Origin: Aliikangiella coralliicola
GTDB lineage: Bacteria; Pseudomonadota; Gammaproteobacteria; Enterobacterales; Kangiellaceae
Assembly: GCF_007004725.1 (NCBI RefSeq)
Contig: NZ_ML660164.1
Span: 183,491 to 247,490 of the forward strand
Direction of reading: 5' to 3'
Length of the DNA: 64,000 nt
Part shown: one piece after another, positions 18,298 through 26,837 of the stretch
How the letters are laid out: each line of letters starts with the position of its first letter
How positions within the stretch are numbered: position 1 is the first letter of the stretch
The notes under the pieces: generated by a model
The model's database searches: none
Told to the model about the DNA's origin: nothing
Seen by the model: the letters and a program-made list of their open reading frames with translations, nothing else
Program-made: the position numbers and the translations under genes

Positions 18298-19547
18298 TCT
18301 AGACCACCTGCAATTGCGACTGCTTTGGTGTCAGTTTTTTCATTCTTTTTCTTGTCGTTTTTTTTCACAGTGTTTGCAGGTGAATTTTCCAGCGCGGAAA
18401 TACGCATGCCTGGTATCGGGTTTCGAATAGATGATACGATGACTCTCTCGTCTGGCTGAACGCCGGAGTCGATGATCGCCATTGTCGGTGAACTATGGGC
18501 AACTTTTACCTGACGAATATCAAGGCGTTCTTCTGAGTCGATAACGAAAACATTATTGCCAGCTCTTAAAGCGTCTCTCGGTATGACCGTTGCATTGTTG
18601 ATTTTGCGACCCTGGATTTCCGCTTTCACATACAACCCGACGGCAAGTGGCATGTTATTTTGCGACACGTTTTCATCGTAAGGAGAACGAACTTCAACCT
18701 GGCCATACACGGAGCGGGTCTGGCTATCGACTGACGCATCAAGCCGAACTAATTCGCCTTGCCAATATTGCATTTTTCCGGCAACCAATGCACTCAGGTT
18801 GACAATTAGTGGGTCTTTGCCGTCGGCAATAAAACCTATGGGAAGGTCCAGAGAGGCTAATTCATCATCGTCCAGTGGAACACGAACTTCAACGATGTTA
18901 GTGGAAAAGGCCCGACCTAAAGAAGTCCCTGGCGTGACGTACTGCCCAATGTCGACGCTTTTTTCAATAACGCGTCCATTAAAGGGTAACGAGATTTGGG
19001 TTCGTGCAAGGTTGAGTTCGGCCAAAGATAAAGAAGCGCGGGCCGCTTCAAGTCTTGCCCGAGCTTGCGCGACTTGCGGTTTTTTTAGTGCGAGCGGGGA
19101 GGCTTTTGCGGGATTAATCAATTGTTTTCGCGCGACATCTGCTGTAGCTAATGCTTCCTGAAGTTCAACTTCGGCGGCGGCGACAGCCGCCTGTGCCTGG
19201 GAAAGGGCAAGTTTGTAATCGGTATCTTCAATGCTAATCAGTGCAATACCTGAAGTGACAATACCACCTTCCGTAAATTCTGAGGATATTGACTTTATAC
19301 GCCCGGCAACCTGTGCAACCAGAGCTACCTCAGTGCGCGCTCTAACTTCTCCTTGAGTAGAAACCAGTAAAGGTACATTTGACTGTTTCGCACGTTCGAC
19401 ATACACGCTAACAGGTCTGATGGCTTCAGTTTTCTTTTCCGGTTGGGGTTTGCTGGCTTCTAGTAACTTGACGGCGCCGAAGCCAACGAGAACAATTGCA
19501 ATGGGTGCGACGACCTTAATTATTATTCCTTTCATGTGATCACTCAT
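18294..19547 (-). CDS. RND periplasmic adaptor (membrane fusion protein, HlyD/AcrA type)
   Basis: 417 residues (start at 19547; the ATG at 19535, MKGIIIKVVAPIAIVLVGFG, has a better GAGTGAT-like site and may be used). One N-terminal membrane anchor, then lipoyl-like half motifs (SVYVERAKQSNVPLLVSTQGEVRARTE and RTQISLPFNGRVIEKSVDIG), an alpha-hairpin between them (about 115-190, Ala/Glu/Gln-rich), a beta-barrel domain and a membrane-proximal domain. The C-terminus is a Lys/Asn-rich tail. It bridges the inner-membrane pump encoded downstream to an outer-membrane channel. First gene of the two-gene operon; no local regulator gene (TetR or MarR type) was found. Confidence 0.92.
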   Translation of the reverse strand: MSDHMKGIIIKVVAPIAIVLVGFGAVKLLEASKPQPEKKTEAIRPVSVYVERAKQSNVPLLVSTQGEVRARTEVALVAQVAGRIKSISSEFTEGGIVTSGIALISIEDTDYKLALSQAQAAVAAAEVELQEALATADVARKQLINPAKASPLALKKPQVAQARARLEAARASLSLAELNLARTQISLPFNGRVIEKSVDIGQYVTPGTSLGRAFSTNIVEVRVPLDDDELASLDLPIGFIADGKDPLIVNLSALVAGKMQYWQGELVRLDASVDSQTRSVYGQVEVRSPYDENVSQNNMPLAVGLYVKAEIQGRKINNATVIPRDALRAGNNVFVIDSEERLDIRQVKVAHSSPTMAIIDSGVQPDERVIVSSIRNPIPGMRISALENSPANTVKKNDKKKNEKTDTKAVAIAGGLE

Positions 19548-19929
19548 GGATTATTTGCAAATATTAGTTCTTAAGACGTAATACAGAACAATTTTGTTTG
19601 CATTGAATTAAAAACTTAAAACTGTGCGGGAAGCCAGACAGGGCGGGGAGTGTGGGGTATTTGAAATATCCCCTTACAATTAGCGCAAATAAAAGGCGCC
19701 ATTCAGTTAACGAAATAAAATATTAAAAATATATTTTTTAGTCAATTTTTTTCATCGATGATGTTGACCAAAGTTAAATGAACAAATTTCGGCATAGCTT
19801 TGTTGTTTCGTTAAGTCTATTGCAATTGTTTTTTTTAAGTGATTCCTGAAGGTTTTTTATTGATAAAAATAACCTGGTGTCGACTTTAAAATAAATCACC
19901 GAGTTGTGGCTATCAATTGAGTCAAGATA

Positions 19930-19971
19930 TAGTGGTTGGAATTTATAGAGTAGTGGTTGGAATTTATTGAG
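19930..19971. repeat. Two 21-bp tandem direct repeats
   Basis: 19930-19950 and 19951-19971 are identical except for one base; both begin TAGTGGTTGGAATTTAT. Noncoding. Confidence 0.8.
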
Positions 19972-20209
19972 TGAAAAGTAGAAGAGGTGGTTTCATAATG
20001 AAAAGTCTTTTGTTTATGGTGATATCTCAAGCTTAAGAATTGAATTGTATTGATATTTTTTAGTTGCATTTCGTTGAGTTTTTGGAGGATTTAAAAAAGG
20101 ATATTGCGTATATGATTTTTTTATTTAGTTTTATATCCAATAAAGTTTAATTAATTCAGTGAGTTCTAGGTGAGCAAAAATTATCTGAAATAATATCGCA
20201 ACTTATGAT

Positions 20210-20237
20210 TTGTTATCGACGCAATTCTCGCTATAAT
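20210..20237 (+). promoter_or_regulatory. Candidate sigma-70 promoter for the 20542 gene
   Basis: TTGTTA (20210-20215), 16-base spacer, perfect TATAAT (20232-20237). Transcription would begin near 20244, giving an unusually long leader of about 300 bases ahead of the start codon. Confidence 0.4.
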
Positions 20238-20416
20238 ATTTTCCGGGTAAAGATATTGATTTAAAAATAGCAGGGACGCAAACAGGGTTGTTTCTAATCA
20301 ATCCTAAAAGTTTTTATCGTTTTAACACTTCTTTTTGGCTCCCTTTTATTGCTTTTTCATTATTTTTCCGTTGCCTGAAATTGCATTGAACAGTTTTGGT
20401 TAGAGTTCTTTTGTGT

Positions 20417-20488
20417 GATACTGGTTTATCACATGATACTGGTTTGTCACGCGATACCGGTTTGTTACATGATACTAGCTGCTCATGC
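20417..20488. repeat. Four 18-bp tandem repeats in the leader of the 20542 gene
   Basis: Units begin GATACTGGTTT; unit 1 GATACTGGTTTATCACAT, units 2-4 increasingly diverged. With the two preceding bases, unit 1 forms a hairpin GTGATA/TATCAC (20415-20432), and later units keep part of that pairing. It ends 53 bases before the ATG. Confidence 0.8.
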
Positions 20489-20541
20489 AATATTGAAAAT
20501 AATCTAGTTGATTTTTGACATGTTTAAGAAAGGATGATCTT

Positions 20542-20919
20542 ATGAAAAACATTAGTAAAAAGTCTTTATCAATTTTAGTTAGTTTATCTGCAGTAGTGTC
20601 ACTTCAAGCTTTCGCCGGAACTAAAAGCACTTACAATGTCACTGCGACTAACACGACAATTGCTGGTAGTTTTGGCTCTGCTCGTAACTCTGCTGATAAC
20701 GTGCAGGTGTTACATATCGGTGATACTGGAAGCATCGCAACTATCTGGGCACGGAACGCCGCTGGGGATATTAGATCTTGTACGACAAATAATGCTGGGC
20801 ATTTAGCAGCACTTCGTTCTGCAACATCGAATTCTTATTTGATTTCTTCACACTCTGGGGGAACCTGCAATACGGTTAGAGTTTATAAAGGATCTTTGTT
20901 TGCGCCTAAAGAACTCTAA
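20542..20919 (+). CDS. Small exported protein of unknown function
   Basis: 125 residues from ATG 20542, preceded by AAGGATG; a longer in-frame start would place charged residues before the signal peptide. The signal peptide ends SLQAFA, giving a mature protein of about 100 residues rich in Ser, Thr, Asn, Ala and Gly with two cysteines (SCTTNN and GGTCNT) that could form one disulfide. Predicted beta-rich. I do not recognise the family. It has its own likely promoter with a long repeat-bearing leader, which suggests dedicated regulation. The following gene on the same strand is about 120 bases away and may or may not be co-transcribed. Confidence 0.75.
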   Translation: MKNISKKSLSILVSLSAVVSLQAFAGTKSTYNVTATNTTIAGSFGSARNSADNVQVLHIGDTGSIATIWARNAAGDIRSCTTNNAGHLAALRSATSNSYLISSHSGGTCNTVRVYKGSLFAPKEL

Positions 20920-21036
20920 CTCAATACCATCAGGTTGTATTTCAGTGATTGGTATTTTTGAAATAGACATGTTCGAGTATAAGCCATGTTTTGGGGAAGC
21001 GGTTGTGGCATTCATAAATTGTGGGATCTTAGTCAA

Positions 21037-21624
21037 ATGAAACCATCAGTTGTTGATTTGTTCAACCGAATTGTGTACATCTGCTGTGGGGTATTGTTAG
21101 GAGTGGTAGTGATACCTTTGTGGCAATCCTCAGATGTACAGCTCGATAAAAGTAATGATGTATCGGAAACTATCGAACTAGATAGCAACCAGCAAAATTA
21201 TACGAGCGAAAACCAATTAAGCAGGCATAGCAATAATATTAAATTTAAAAAATTTGTCGAAGCAGTTATTCGTGACGAAATAGAAAAACAGTTGTCGGTG
21301 TACTTGAGTGAACGCTCGGCTTTTCCAAACGAGTTATTAAATCAAAGAACACAATTTAGTCAAAACAATAAGGCGGAAGGTAGTCAAGAATTACTTCAAG
21401 AAAACACTGAGCAGCAGGTGCTGTCTTACCAAGCTGCTGAACAGTTGCTTAATCAAGCCGTTGAGACAAGCCACTGGGATTCCAATATTGCAAAGCAATT
21501 GTTGAGTCACTTAAATAATTTAACTATCGAACAAGAGTTAGCAATAAGAACCCAATATGCCAATGCGGTTAATGAAGGCTGGATTGTACCGGAGATGCCC
21601 CTGGATATGATTGAAGTTCAATAA
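21037..21624 (+). CDS. Single-pass membrane protein of unknown function
   Basis: 195 residues from ATG 21037 (MKPSVVDLFN); an in-frame ATG at 20986 would add 17 residues of unlikely character. One membrane helix (about 9-30, IVYICCGVLLGVVVIPLW) near the N-terminus, then a Gln/Asn/Ser/Glu-rich, largely helical region outside or inside the membrane (ending LDMIEVQ). The part from about 135 on (YQAAEQLLNQAVETSHWDSNIAKQLLSHLNNLTIEQELAIRTQYANAVNE, described here only as a helical pair) looks like a small compact helical domain. No family recognised. It follows the small exported protein and precedes a convergent gene. Confidence 0.7.
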   Translation: MKPSVVDLFNRIVYICCGVLLGVVVIPLWQSSDVQLDKSNDVSETIELDSNQQNYTSENQLSRHSNNIKFKKFVEAVIRDEIEKQLSVYLSERSAFPNELLNQRTQFSQNNKAEGSQELLQENTEQQVLSYQAAEQLLNQAVETSHWDSNIAKQLLSHLNNLTIEQELAIRTQYANAVNEGWIVPEMPLDMIEVQ

Positions 21625-21776
21625 CGGTTAACTAATTTATACTGTTTCGACCTAGACTTTACTCACTGATTAAACTTAAAGAAGTCGGCCTTTCATTACT
21701 TTTTAGTAGAATAAAATAATAAAAGACCGAGGGGGATTTAAAAGCTTAAACTGATATCAGTTAATATTGATAATTT

Positions 21777-22505
21777 TTATGGATAAATATATGCCTGAAT
21801 TCCTTCCAGGTTCCATCCATTTTTCCCCGCGCCAAGTTCGCTCCAGTTAGTAGTATAAAAGTGATCGCCAATTCCGGGATTCCAATAGCGATAAAGCGGA
21901 ACCGTTCCGGTTTGTGGCGATGGAAATACATACCCTTGAATTCCTTCATATCGCCATCCATTTTTTCCTGTGCCGAGCTCGCCCCAATTTGTGGTGTAAA
22001 AGTGATCGCCGATTCCTGGGTTCCAATAGCGGAACAAAGGCGTAGAGCCGTTGACTGGAGAGCTTTCAACGTAGCCTTGAATGCCTTCTAGCGTCCATCC
22101 ATTTTTTCCATAGCGAAGCTCACTGAAGTTTGTTGTGTAGAAATGATCGCCAATTCCCGGGTTCCAATATCGATATAGGGGAGCGCGGCCCATAAGCTCG
22201 TTTTGATAGGTTTGTTCTGCTTTGTCGGTGATGATCGCTTCGGCTGAGGTTGAAATAAACCCAGGTTCATAGTTTTGATGACCTTTATTTTTGAATGTGT
22301 CTGTTGCCGCCGCGAGTGTATTGGTTGACCCTTCATATTTTTCTGGTGAAGCAGAAAAGTCCGGAGATTGAACTTCCAGCCGAGGGCTCGTACTTTCGAG
22401 GTTATCGGCTACGCTTGAAAAAGAAACGCTAAGTATGGCGCTAAAAAATAATAGTTGAAAAATCTTTTTTGGTGTTTTAAAAAGTTGAGAACTTCGATAT
22501 TTCAT
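21777..22505 (-). CDS. Exported protein with three DUF5648-type repeats
   Basis: 242 residues. A basic N-terminus and hydrophobic helix (about 13-33) form a signal peptide; about 75 residues of low-complexity linker follow. The C-terminal half is three near-identical units of about 45 residues, each starting PLYRYWNPGIGDHFYTTN or PLFRYWNPGIGDHFYTTN and containing GKNGW and EGIQGYV. This matches the DUF5648 repeat, found in secreted proteins beside peptidases and adhesins; its ligand is unknown. Repeat units differ at few positions, so the triplication looks recent or under homogenising pressure. Start has an AGAAGAAAAA-type purine stretch rather than a clean Shine-Dalgarno. The gene is convergent with the 21037 gene. 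Confidence 0.82.
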   Translation of the reverse strand: MKYRSSQLFKTPKKIFQLLFFSAILSVSFSSVADNLESTSPRLEVQSPDFSASPEKYEGSTNTLAAATDTFKNKGHQNYEPGFISTSAEAIITDKAEQTYQNELMGRAPLYRYWNPGIGDHFYTTNFSELRYGKNGWTLEGIQGYVESSPVNGSTPLFRYWNPGIGDHFYTTNWGELGTGKNGWRYEGIQGYVFPSPQTGTVPLYRYWNPGIGDHFYTTNWSELGAGKNGWNLEGIQAYIYP

Positions 22506-22854
22506 TTTTTCTTCTCCGTGAATAAATAATTTATTTCAAGTTATCTTGCTAAAGTGTATTTATGAGGCGCAACTTTAAATTGTTGACTGACTTTTACGTT
22601 CTTTGGTCCGTGAAGGAGTAAAAAACACTTAGTAAGGCAGACTCACAAAAATAAGTCACGTCTGAGTTATTGTTGCTATATTTGATGACAGAAAAATGAA
22701 AAGTTTTTACAGGAGGGCGCTAATAGTGGAACTGTTTGAAATTAAATCTCACTATGTTGTTTTATCTCAAAAGCATTGCCACTTGAAAAACAAGTTGAAT
22801 TATTGGAATGTTGCTAAATAAGTGTTCCTAATGAGTGTCCAGGTAAACGACGCT

Positions 22855-23011
22855 TGTCATCTCGACCAACGTGGAGAGATCTCCATCAGGCATTAGAAAT
22901 CTATCAGCTTTCGCTTTTTTTCATTAAGGATGGCGCTTGAGTATCGATTAGTTCTAGCATTTTAATATCATGCAATCTTTGGGAGAACTCTCCACTGCGG
23001 TCGAGATGACA
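22855..23011. repeat. 157-bp paired inverted-repeat (REP/BIME- or MITE-like) element, copy 1
   Basis: Left arm 22855-22884 starts TGTCATCTCGACC and ends AGATCTCC; right arm 22982-23011 is its reverse complement with four mismatches in 30. A 97-base AT-rich core separates them. The terminal motif TGTCATCTCGA is shared with a second element of identical total length at 49488-49644. Confidence 0.8.
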
Positions 23012-23160
23012 ATGAGGAGAAGACTCAGTAAAGGGCGTGAAAATTAGTCACAGGTTAGGAGCACTTGTTTAGAACGCGATCCGGGAAAATACGAATGAAA
23101 AATTAAAGTTATGTGGGTGGTTTACTCGTTAGGAGTTCTTATCTTGATTGGGAAGTAGAA

Positions 23161-23196
23161 AACACAGAAAAAGCGAAAATGTCACTTTTTCGTGTT
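23161..23196 (-). terminator. Terminator of the BtuF-like gene
   Basis: Stem AACAC-GAAAAAG pairing with CTTTTTC-GTGTT with a single bulged A and an 11-base loop, 26 bases past the minus-strand stop codon. On the minus strand it ends in TGTGTTTTC. Confidence 0.65.
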
Positions 23197-23221
23197 TTGA
23201 GACTGATATTAAATACTAGAT

Positions 23222-24007
23222 TTAGCTACCGATAATCTTTATCATCTCATCCAGTCCATCGGTAAGACATGCTGGTCCCGGTTGTAAAATTAATGGAGAT
23301 TTTATTTCGTAAAGACGCTCGTTTTTAACCGCGTTAATTGTTTGCCAGCCTGGTCTTTTTTTCACTATTTCAGGCCGAAAATGCCGCCCGCACCAGGAAC
23401 CGATAATGATGTCTGGGTTGCTTTCAATAACCGGTTGGCCGTCGGCGAGAATTCTATCTTTCCCTTGACCATTTTTAGCAATGTCAGCGAATACATCTTC
23501 GCCGCCCGCCAGTTGAATAAGCTGAGAAACCCAGGTAATGCCAACGATATAAGGGTCATACCATTCTTCAAAATAAACTTTTGGTTTTGTCTTCTTGGTG
23601 TTGGTTAAGTTTTTCACTGTTTCAATCTTGTCTACTAATTCACCAATTAGCACTGCGGCTTTTTGTGGTTCGCCAATTAGTCCGCCTAAAGTTTGGATCA
23701 TTTGTAGGATGCCGGTGATCGTCCGCTGATTAAAAATATGAACTTGAACTCCTGCCTTAACTAACGCAGCGGCGATATCTGCTTGCATGTCGGAAAAGCC
23801 GAGTACAAGGTCGGGTTTAAGATCAAGTATTTTATCAATTTTAGCGGAGGTAAATGCAGATACTTTGGGTTTTTCCTTCCTTGCTTCAGGAGGGCGCACC
23901 GTAAAGCCTGAAATACCCACTATTCGCTCGGACTCTCCCATCAGATAAAGGGTTTCGGTGGTTTCTTCAGTTAAACAAACAATGCGAGATGGGTAGTCGA
24001 TTTGCAC
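23222..24007 (-). CDS. BtuF-like periplasmic-binding-fold protein (cobalamin/iron-chelate binding family)
   Basis: 261 residues of the type III periplasmic-binding-protein fold: RIVCLTEETTETLYLMGESERIVGIS at the N-terminus, LKPDLVLGFSDMQADIAAAL in the middle, a long spine helix (about 115-140) and PDIIIGSWCGRHF toward the end. The closest named family is BtuF/cobalamin-binding ABC solute-binding proteins. Unlike E. coli BtuF it shows no signal peptide: the chain begins MQIDYPSRIV, as in a group of gammaproteobacterial stand-alone homologues. It may therefore act in the cytoplasm or the start may be misplaced. The start is GTG (24005-24007) with AAAGG about eight bases before. No permease or ATPase gene adjoins it and no cobalamin riboswitch was seen upstream. 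Confidence 0.8.
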   Translation of the reverse strand: MQIDYPSRIVCLTEETTETLYLMGESERIVGISGFTVRPPEARKEKPKVSAFTSAKIDKILDLKPDLVLGFSDMQADIAAALVKAGVQVHIFNQRTITGILQMIQTLGGLIGEPQKAAVLIGELVDKIETVKNLTNTKKTKPKVYFEEWYDPYIVGITWVSQLIQLAGGEDVFADIAKNGQGKDRILADGQPVIESNPDIIIGSWCGRHFRPEIVKKRPGWQTINAVKNERLYEIKSPLILQPGPACLTDGLDEMIKIIGS

Positions 24008-24194
24008 AACGGGCCTTTGACAATAAGATTTTATTTGGAGGTGCTATGATTGTATAAATCATTAAAATATTCAAGGGAAAGGAAAGGATACAGAATTCAA
24101 ATGCGTTATATGGACTCTGATGTTAATATGCCTTTTTCTAACGATTTTAATCGGGTATTTGTTTCATAGCGATAATCGGTTCGGTCTCACTAAT

Positions 24195-24824
24195 ATGTCA
24201 TTTGATACAACATCAGAAAACAAAACACGCCAAGAATTGCAAAACTATGACGAGATTTGGGTATTCGGCTATGGCTCATTAATTTATAAAGTCGACTTTC
24301 CTTATTTAGAAAAAGCATCGGCGAGTATTAAGGGCTGGGTGCGTCGATTTTGGCAGGGGAGTCATGATCATCGTGGCACTCCTGAACGCCCTGGACGAGT
24401 GGTGACCTTGGTCCGTTCTGAATTAGATTCGGATGAATGCGTCGGTATGGCGTATCGGGTGACTCACGAGGTGTTTGATCATCTTGATCACCGGGAAAAG
24501 AATGGATACTTGCGGTTTGAAGTTGATATTCACTTTTCGCCTTCATTAAAAAAAACGGGACTAGTCTATATTGCGCCCGAAGATAACGCTGCATTTTTAG
24601 GCCCTTCGTCAAGTTATGACATTGCCAAGCAGATTGCATACAGTTGTGGGCCGAGTGGACACAATCGAGATTATGTTTTTCAGTTAGCTGAGTCTTTGCG
24701 TGATTTGAATGCTAGAGATGATCATGTATTTGCTATAGAAGGATATTTGAAACAACTAATGGATGCCAAAAATGATTTTGGTTGTGGCTCTATCAAGCAC
24801 CCAAATTTGGTAGTCGATCAATAA
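24195..24824 (+). CDS. ChaC-like gamma-glutamylcyclotransferase
   Basis: About 209 residues from ATG 24195 (MSFDTTSENK); an in-frame ATG at 24120 would prepend a hydrophobic segment not seen in the family. Signature of the gamma-glutamylcyclotransferase fold: WVFGYGSLIYKVDFPY (YGSL substrate-binding loop), RRFWQGSHDHRGTPERPGRVV, AYRV, and HREKNGYLRFEV containing the likely catalytic glutamate. The ChaC branch cleaves glutathione to 5-oxoproline and Cys-Gly in the cytosol. A short open frame with ATG at 24101 and stop at 24167-24169 lies upstream and could be a leader peptide or chance. The ribosome site before 24195 is weak. Confidence 0.87.
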   Translation: MSFDTTSENKTRQELQNYDEIWVFGYGSLIYKVDFPYLEKASASIKGWVRRFWQGSHDHRGTPERPGRVVTLVRSELDSDECVGMAYRVTHEVFDHLDHREKNGYLRFEVDIHFSPSLKKTGLVYIAPEDNAAFLGPSSSYDIAKQIAYSCGPSGHNRDYVFQLAESLRDLNARDDHVFAIEGYLKQLMDAKNDFGCGSIKHPNLVVDQ

Positions 24825-24926
24825 ATGGGACATAGGTGCAGCATTTGTTAATAAAATGTTCTATTCTAGCGCAATATTGAAACGAGAATAATCAAAGCTT
24901 ATCAGCTAAAAAATAGGAATTTATTA

Positions 24927-25283
24927 ATGAAAAAATTATCGCTCTGTTTTTTACTTCTTCTTGTTTCCTACTCCGCTGACGGAGAAGAGATCACTGATGA
25001 ATCATTTGTTGGTAAATGGTGCGGAAAATGGGATAACGTTTATTCACTTTGTGTCACCATCGACTCAATCGATTCTGATGCAAAAGCTAAGTATGAGTGG
25101 GCTGAGCGCGCAGACGGAGAGCTCAAACAAGGTCAGAAAAAGATTGTGCGAGTGAATCTTAATACGCTTCGGCTGGAGAATATTTATTTCGCGCTTGATG
25201 AAAATAATCCTGAACAGGCGAATGCCATGGGCATTTTTCAAATACGAACGCGATTGGCGAAGCTGACGAAATCCGTGCAGTAG
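24927..25283 (+). CDS. Small exported protein of unknown function
   Basis: 118 residues with a clear signal peptide (MKKLSLCFLLLLVSYSADG) and AGGAA ribosome site. The mature part starts with EITDESFVGKWCGKWD and SLCVTIDSI, a pair of beta-strands with two cysteines, followed by KAKYEWAERADGELKQGQKKI; the spacing of a GKW near the start resembles small lipocalin-like or avidin-like barrels, but the evidence is thin. No family recognised. It stands alone between ChaC and a convergent exbD-like gene; a hairpin at 25367 may end both. Confidence 0.7.
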   Translation: MKKLSLCFLLLLVSYSADGEEITDESFVGKWCGKWDNVYSLCVTIDSIDSDAKAKYEWAERADGELKQGQKKIVRVNLNTLRLENIYFALDENNPEQANAMGIFQIRTRLAKLTKSVQ

Positions 25284-25366
25284 GCGTCGATAATTTCTTT
25301 GTTCCGATCCCAGTGTTTTCGACCTCTCCCTGATTTACTACTCACCAGGCTGCGCAGAATTGTGTT

Positions 25367-25387
25367 CTCCCTCCTTTTGGGAGGGAG
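25367..25387. terminator. Hairpin between convergent genes
   Basis: 8-bp stem CTCCCTCC/GGAGGGAG with a TTTTG loop, followed by a further GAGGGAGGG. Sits between two convergent genes and could serve both; similar purine-rich palindromes are dispersed repeats in many gammaproteobacteria. Confidence 0.5.
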
Positions 25388-25440
25388 CTAGAGGGAGGGA
25401 AAACGTATTCAATATTTAGTAGAAATTCTATTCTAAATGT

Positions 25441-25851
25441 CTAACTTCCTGGCTTTACTACTGTCACTTGGCTAGCGCCCGCTAGCTTTGATTGATCGAC
25501 CGCACGGATAACAACACCTGTAGTTGCAGATTCATGTGCCCGAACCACAACAGGCGCGCTTGGTTTTCTCGCTCTCTCAGCTTCGACATTGGCTCGAATA
25601 GAATCTTGATCGATAATTCTTCCTGCTAAAGTGATCGTATTTTGACTGCCAATCTCCAACACAATAGGTTGTTTAGGGTCATCAATAGGATTGGTGGTTT
25701 GATTAGGGGATGGTCTACTAAGGGTAATTCCGCTTTCTTTGACAAATGATGTGGTTACAATGAAAAATATCAGCATAATAAAAACGATATCCAACATTGG
25801 TGTCATATCAACTTCCGGCTCAATTGCGTTGTGTTTTCTACGAATTCGCAT
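25441..25851 (-). CDS. ExbD/TolR-family biopolymer transport protein
   Basis: 136 residues from ATG 25851, preceded by a GGGGGAAAC ribosome site; a longer frame upstream lacks family character. MRIRRKHNAIEPEVDMTPMLDIVFIMLIFF is the classic ExbD N-terminus: cytoplasmic basic tail, EVDMTPMLD, then the membrane helix with the functional aspartate that couples proton flow to TonB or TolA-like work. The periplasmic part ends VIRAVDQSKLAGASQVTVV, the usual ExbD C-domain close. ExbD normally works with ExbB and TonB; neither is adjacent, so this copy is an orphan or belongs to a cluster elsewhere. Such stand-alone ExbD genes are common in organisms with many TonB receptors. Confidence 0.88.
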   Translation of the reverse strand: MRIRRKHNAIEPEVDMTPMLDIVFIMLIFFIVTTSFVKESGITLSRPSPNQTTNPIDDPKQPIVLEIGSQNTITLAGRIIDQDSIRANVEAERARKPSAPVVVRAHESATTGVVIRAVDQSKLAGASQVTVVKPGS

Positions 25852-26106
25852 AATGTTTCCCCCTTTTGGTCTCTGGAATCGTCGTTCTGCTGATGACGCT
25901 GGTCTCTCATCTGTTACGAATGTAATAGCTATGCTATCAGTGTGAGTTTTCGGTGTCAACTAGACCGATAAACACTGTTTAATTGAATAAGCAACCATTT
26001 AACTGACGAATAGAGAAAGGCCATCAGGCACTTTGCGCGATCTTGAATACGGGTTGAAAGTATTTAGGGCGCTGATATTGAAGTTTTCGATTGAAATGAC
26101 TATAGG

Positions 26107-26177
26107 AATTTATCTGTGGAGGGATTATCTGTAGAAATCTATCTATGGGAATCTATCTATGGAAATTTATTTATGAA
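26107..26177. repeat. Five 14/15-bp tandem repeats
   Basis: Degenerate units of the form AATCTATCTATGGA; the third and fourth are nearly identical. Noncoding, just downstream of the 26198 gene (minus strand). Confidence 0.75.
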
Positions 26178-26197
26178 AATTCGCGCATTGGAAAATG

Positions 26198-26623
26198 CTA
26201 ATCAAGGGTCTTTAACACATGTTTTATTTTCATCCTAACTTCGGTAATTGAATCAATCAGCGGTTTGACATTTGTATCTCTGTCAGTCAAATAAGGCGAA
26301 GCATCACTCCACTCTGCGGTAACTTTTTTCATGCTGTTTTCTATTTCGGGGCCGACCAGGGCACTCAAATCTGAGGCGAGTCCAACTTTTACCCACCCAA
26401 CTCGAGGATTTCCTTCTGACTCATTTTGATCGTAGTGTGCGGCGTAAATGACTTGCTCCAGTTCTGCAAGCACAATAATCACTTCAAATGCAGCGGTTCG
26501 AATATTATTGTTGTCTTCTGTTACTTCCATTCGCCAGGTGTTGTACGAGAAACCAGCAATTGCAAAAAAGACGCTAAATATGGCAGTGAAGTAATAGATT
26601 TTAAGTTTTGCTTTTAAGTGCAT
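26198..26623 (-). CDS. Small membrane-anchored protein of unknown function
   Basis: 141 residues from ATG 26623 with GGAA five bases before; a GTG nine bases upstream is less likely. One N-terminal membrane helix (about 8-28, IYYFTAIFSVFFAIAGFSY), then a mostly helical periplasmic region with two long amphipathic helices (RTAAFEVIIVLAELEQVIYAAHYD and the C-terminal VKPLIDSITEVRMKIKHVLKTL). The pattern suggests a small helical-bundle sensor-like or structural domain, but no family was recognised. Adjacent genes give no hint. Confidence 0.65.
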   Translation of the reverse strand: MHLKAKLKIYYFTAIFSVFFAIAGFSYNTWRMEVTEDNNNIRTAAFEVIIVLAELEQVIYAAHYDQNESEGNPRVGWVKVGLASDLSALVGPEIENSMKKVTAEWSDASPYLTDRDTNVKPLIDSITEVRMKIKHVLKTLD

Positions 26624-26837
26624 CGTTTCCACAGACTATCCAGACGATTAGTTAGTGAATATTTTGGAGTATTGACAACGAGAATACAAGGGGTCGGTAT
26701 CGCACAGTTAGAGTGATTCTAAACTTTCCATTGACTGAGGCATGCGGTTAATTTTGAGGTAATTTATGGCGCCTTAAGCTACAATCCTAGAAGAAAAACA
26801 AAAAGAAGTTAAATCAAATTACTAAATGGATCTTGTT

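Larger units (their letters stand above)
19548..20541. other. 1-kb intergenic region with promoter, leader and repeats
   Basis: AT-rich spacer between the divergent RND operon and the small exported-protein gene at 20542. It contains a 2x21-bp direct repeat (19930-19971), a likely sigma-70 promoter (20210-20237), a short GEMM-like stretch (20244-20306) and a 4x18-bp tandem array with hairpin potential (20417-20488). No protein-coding gene was supported. Confidence 0.6.
22506..23221. other. 0.7-kb intergenic region carrying a REP-like element and a terminator
   Basis: Holds the promoter area of the DUF5648 gene, a 157-bp inverted-repeat element at 22855-23011 and the terminator of the BtuF-like gene at 23161-23196. 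No gene supported. Confidence 0.6.

Noticed and set aside
24008..24194. Cobalamin riboswitch upstream of the BtuF-like gene
   Set aside because: No B12-box or typical long structured leader; the region is about 190 bases and serves two divergent genes.
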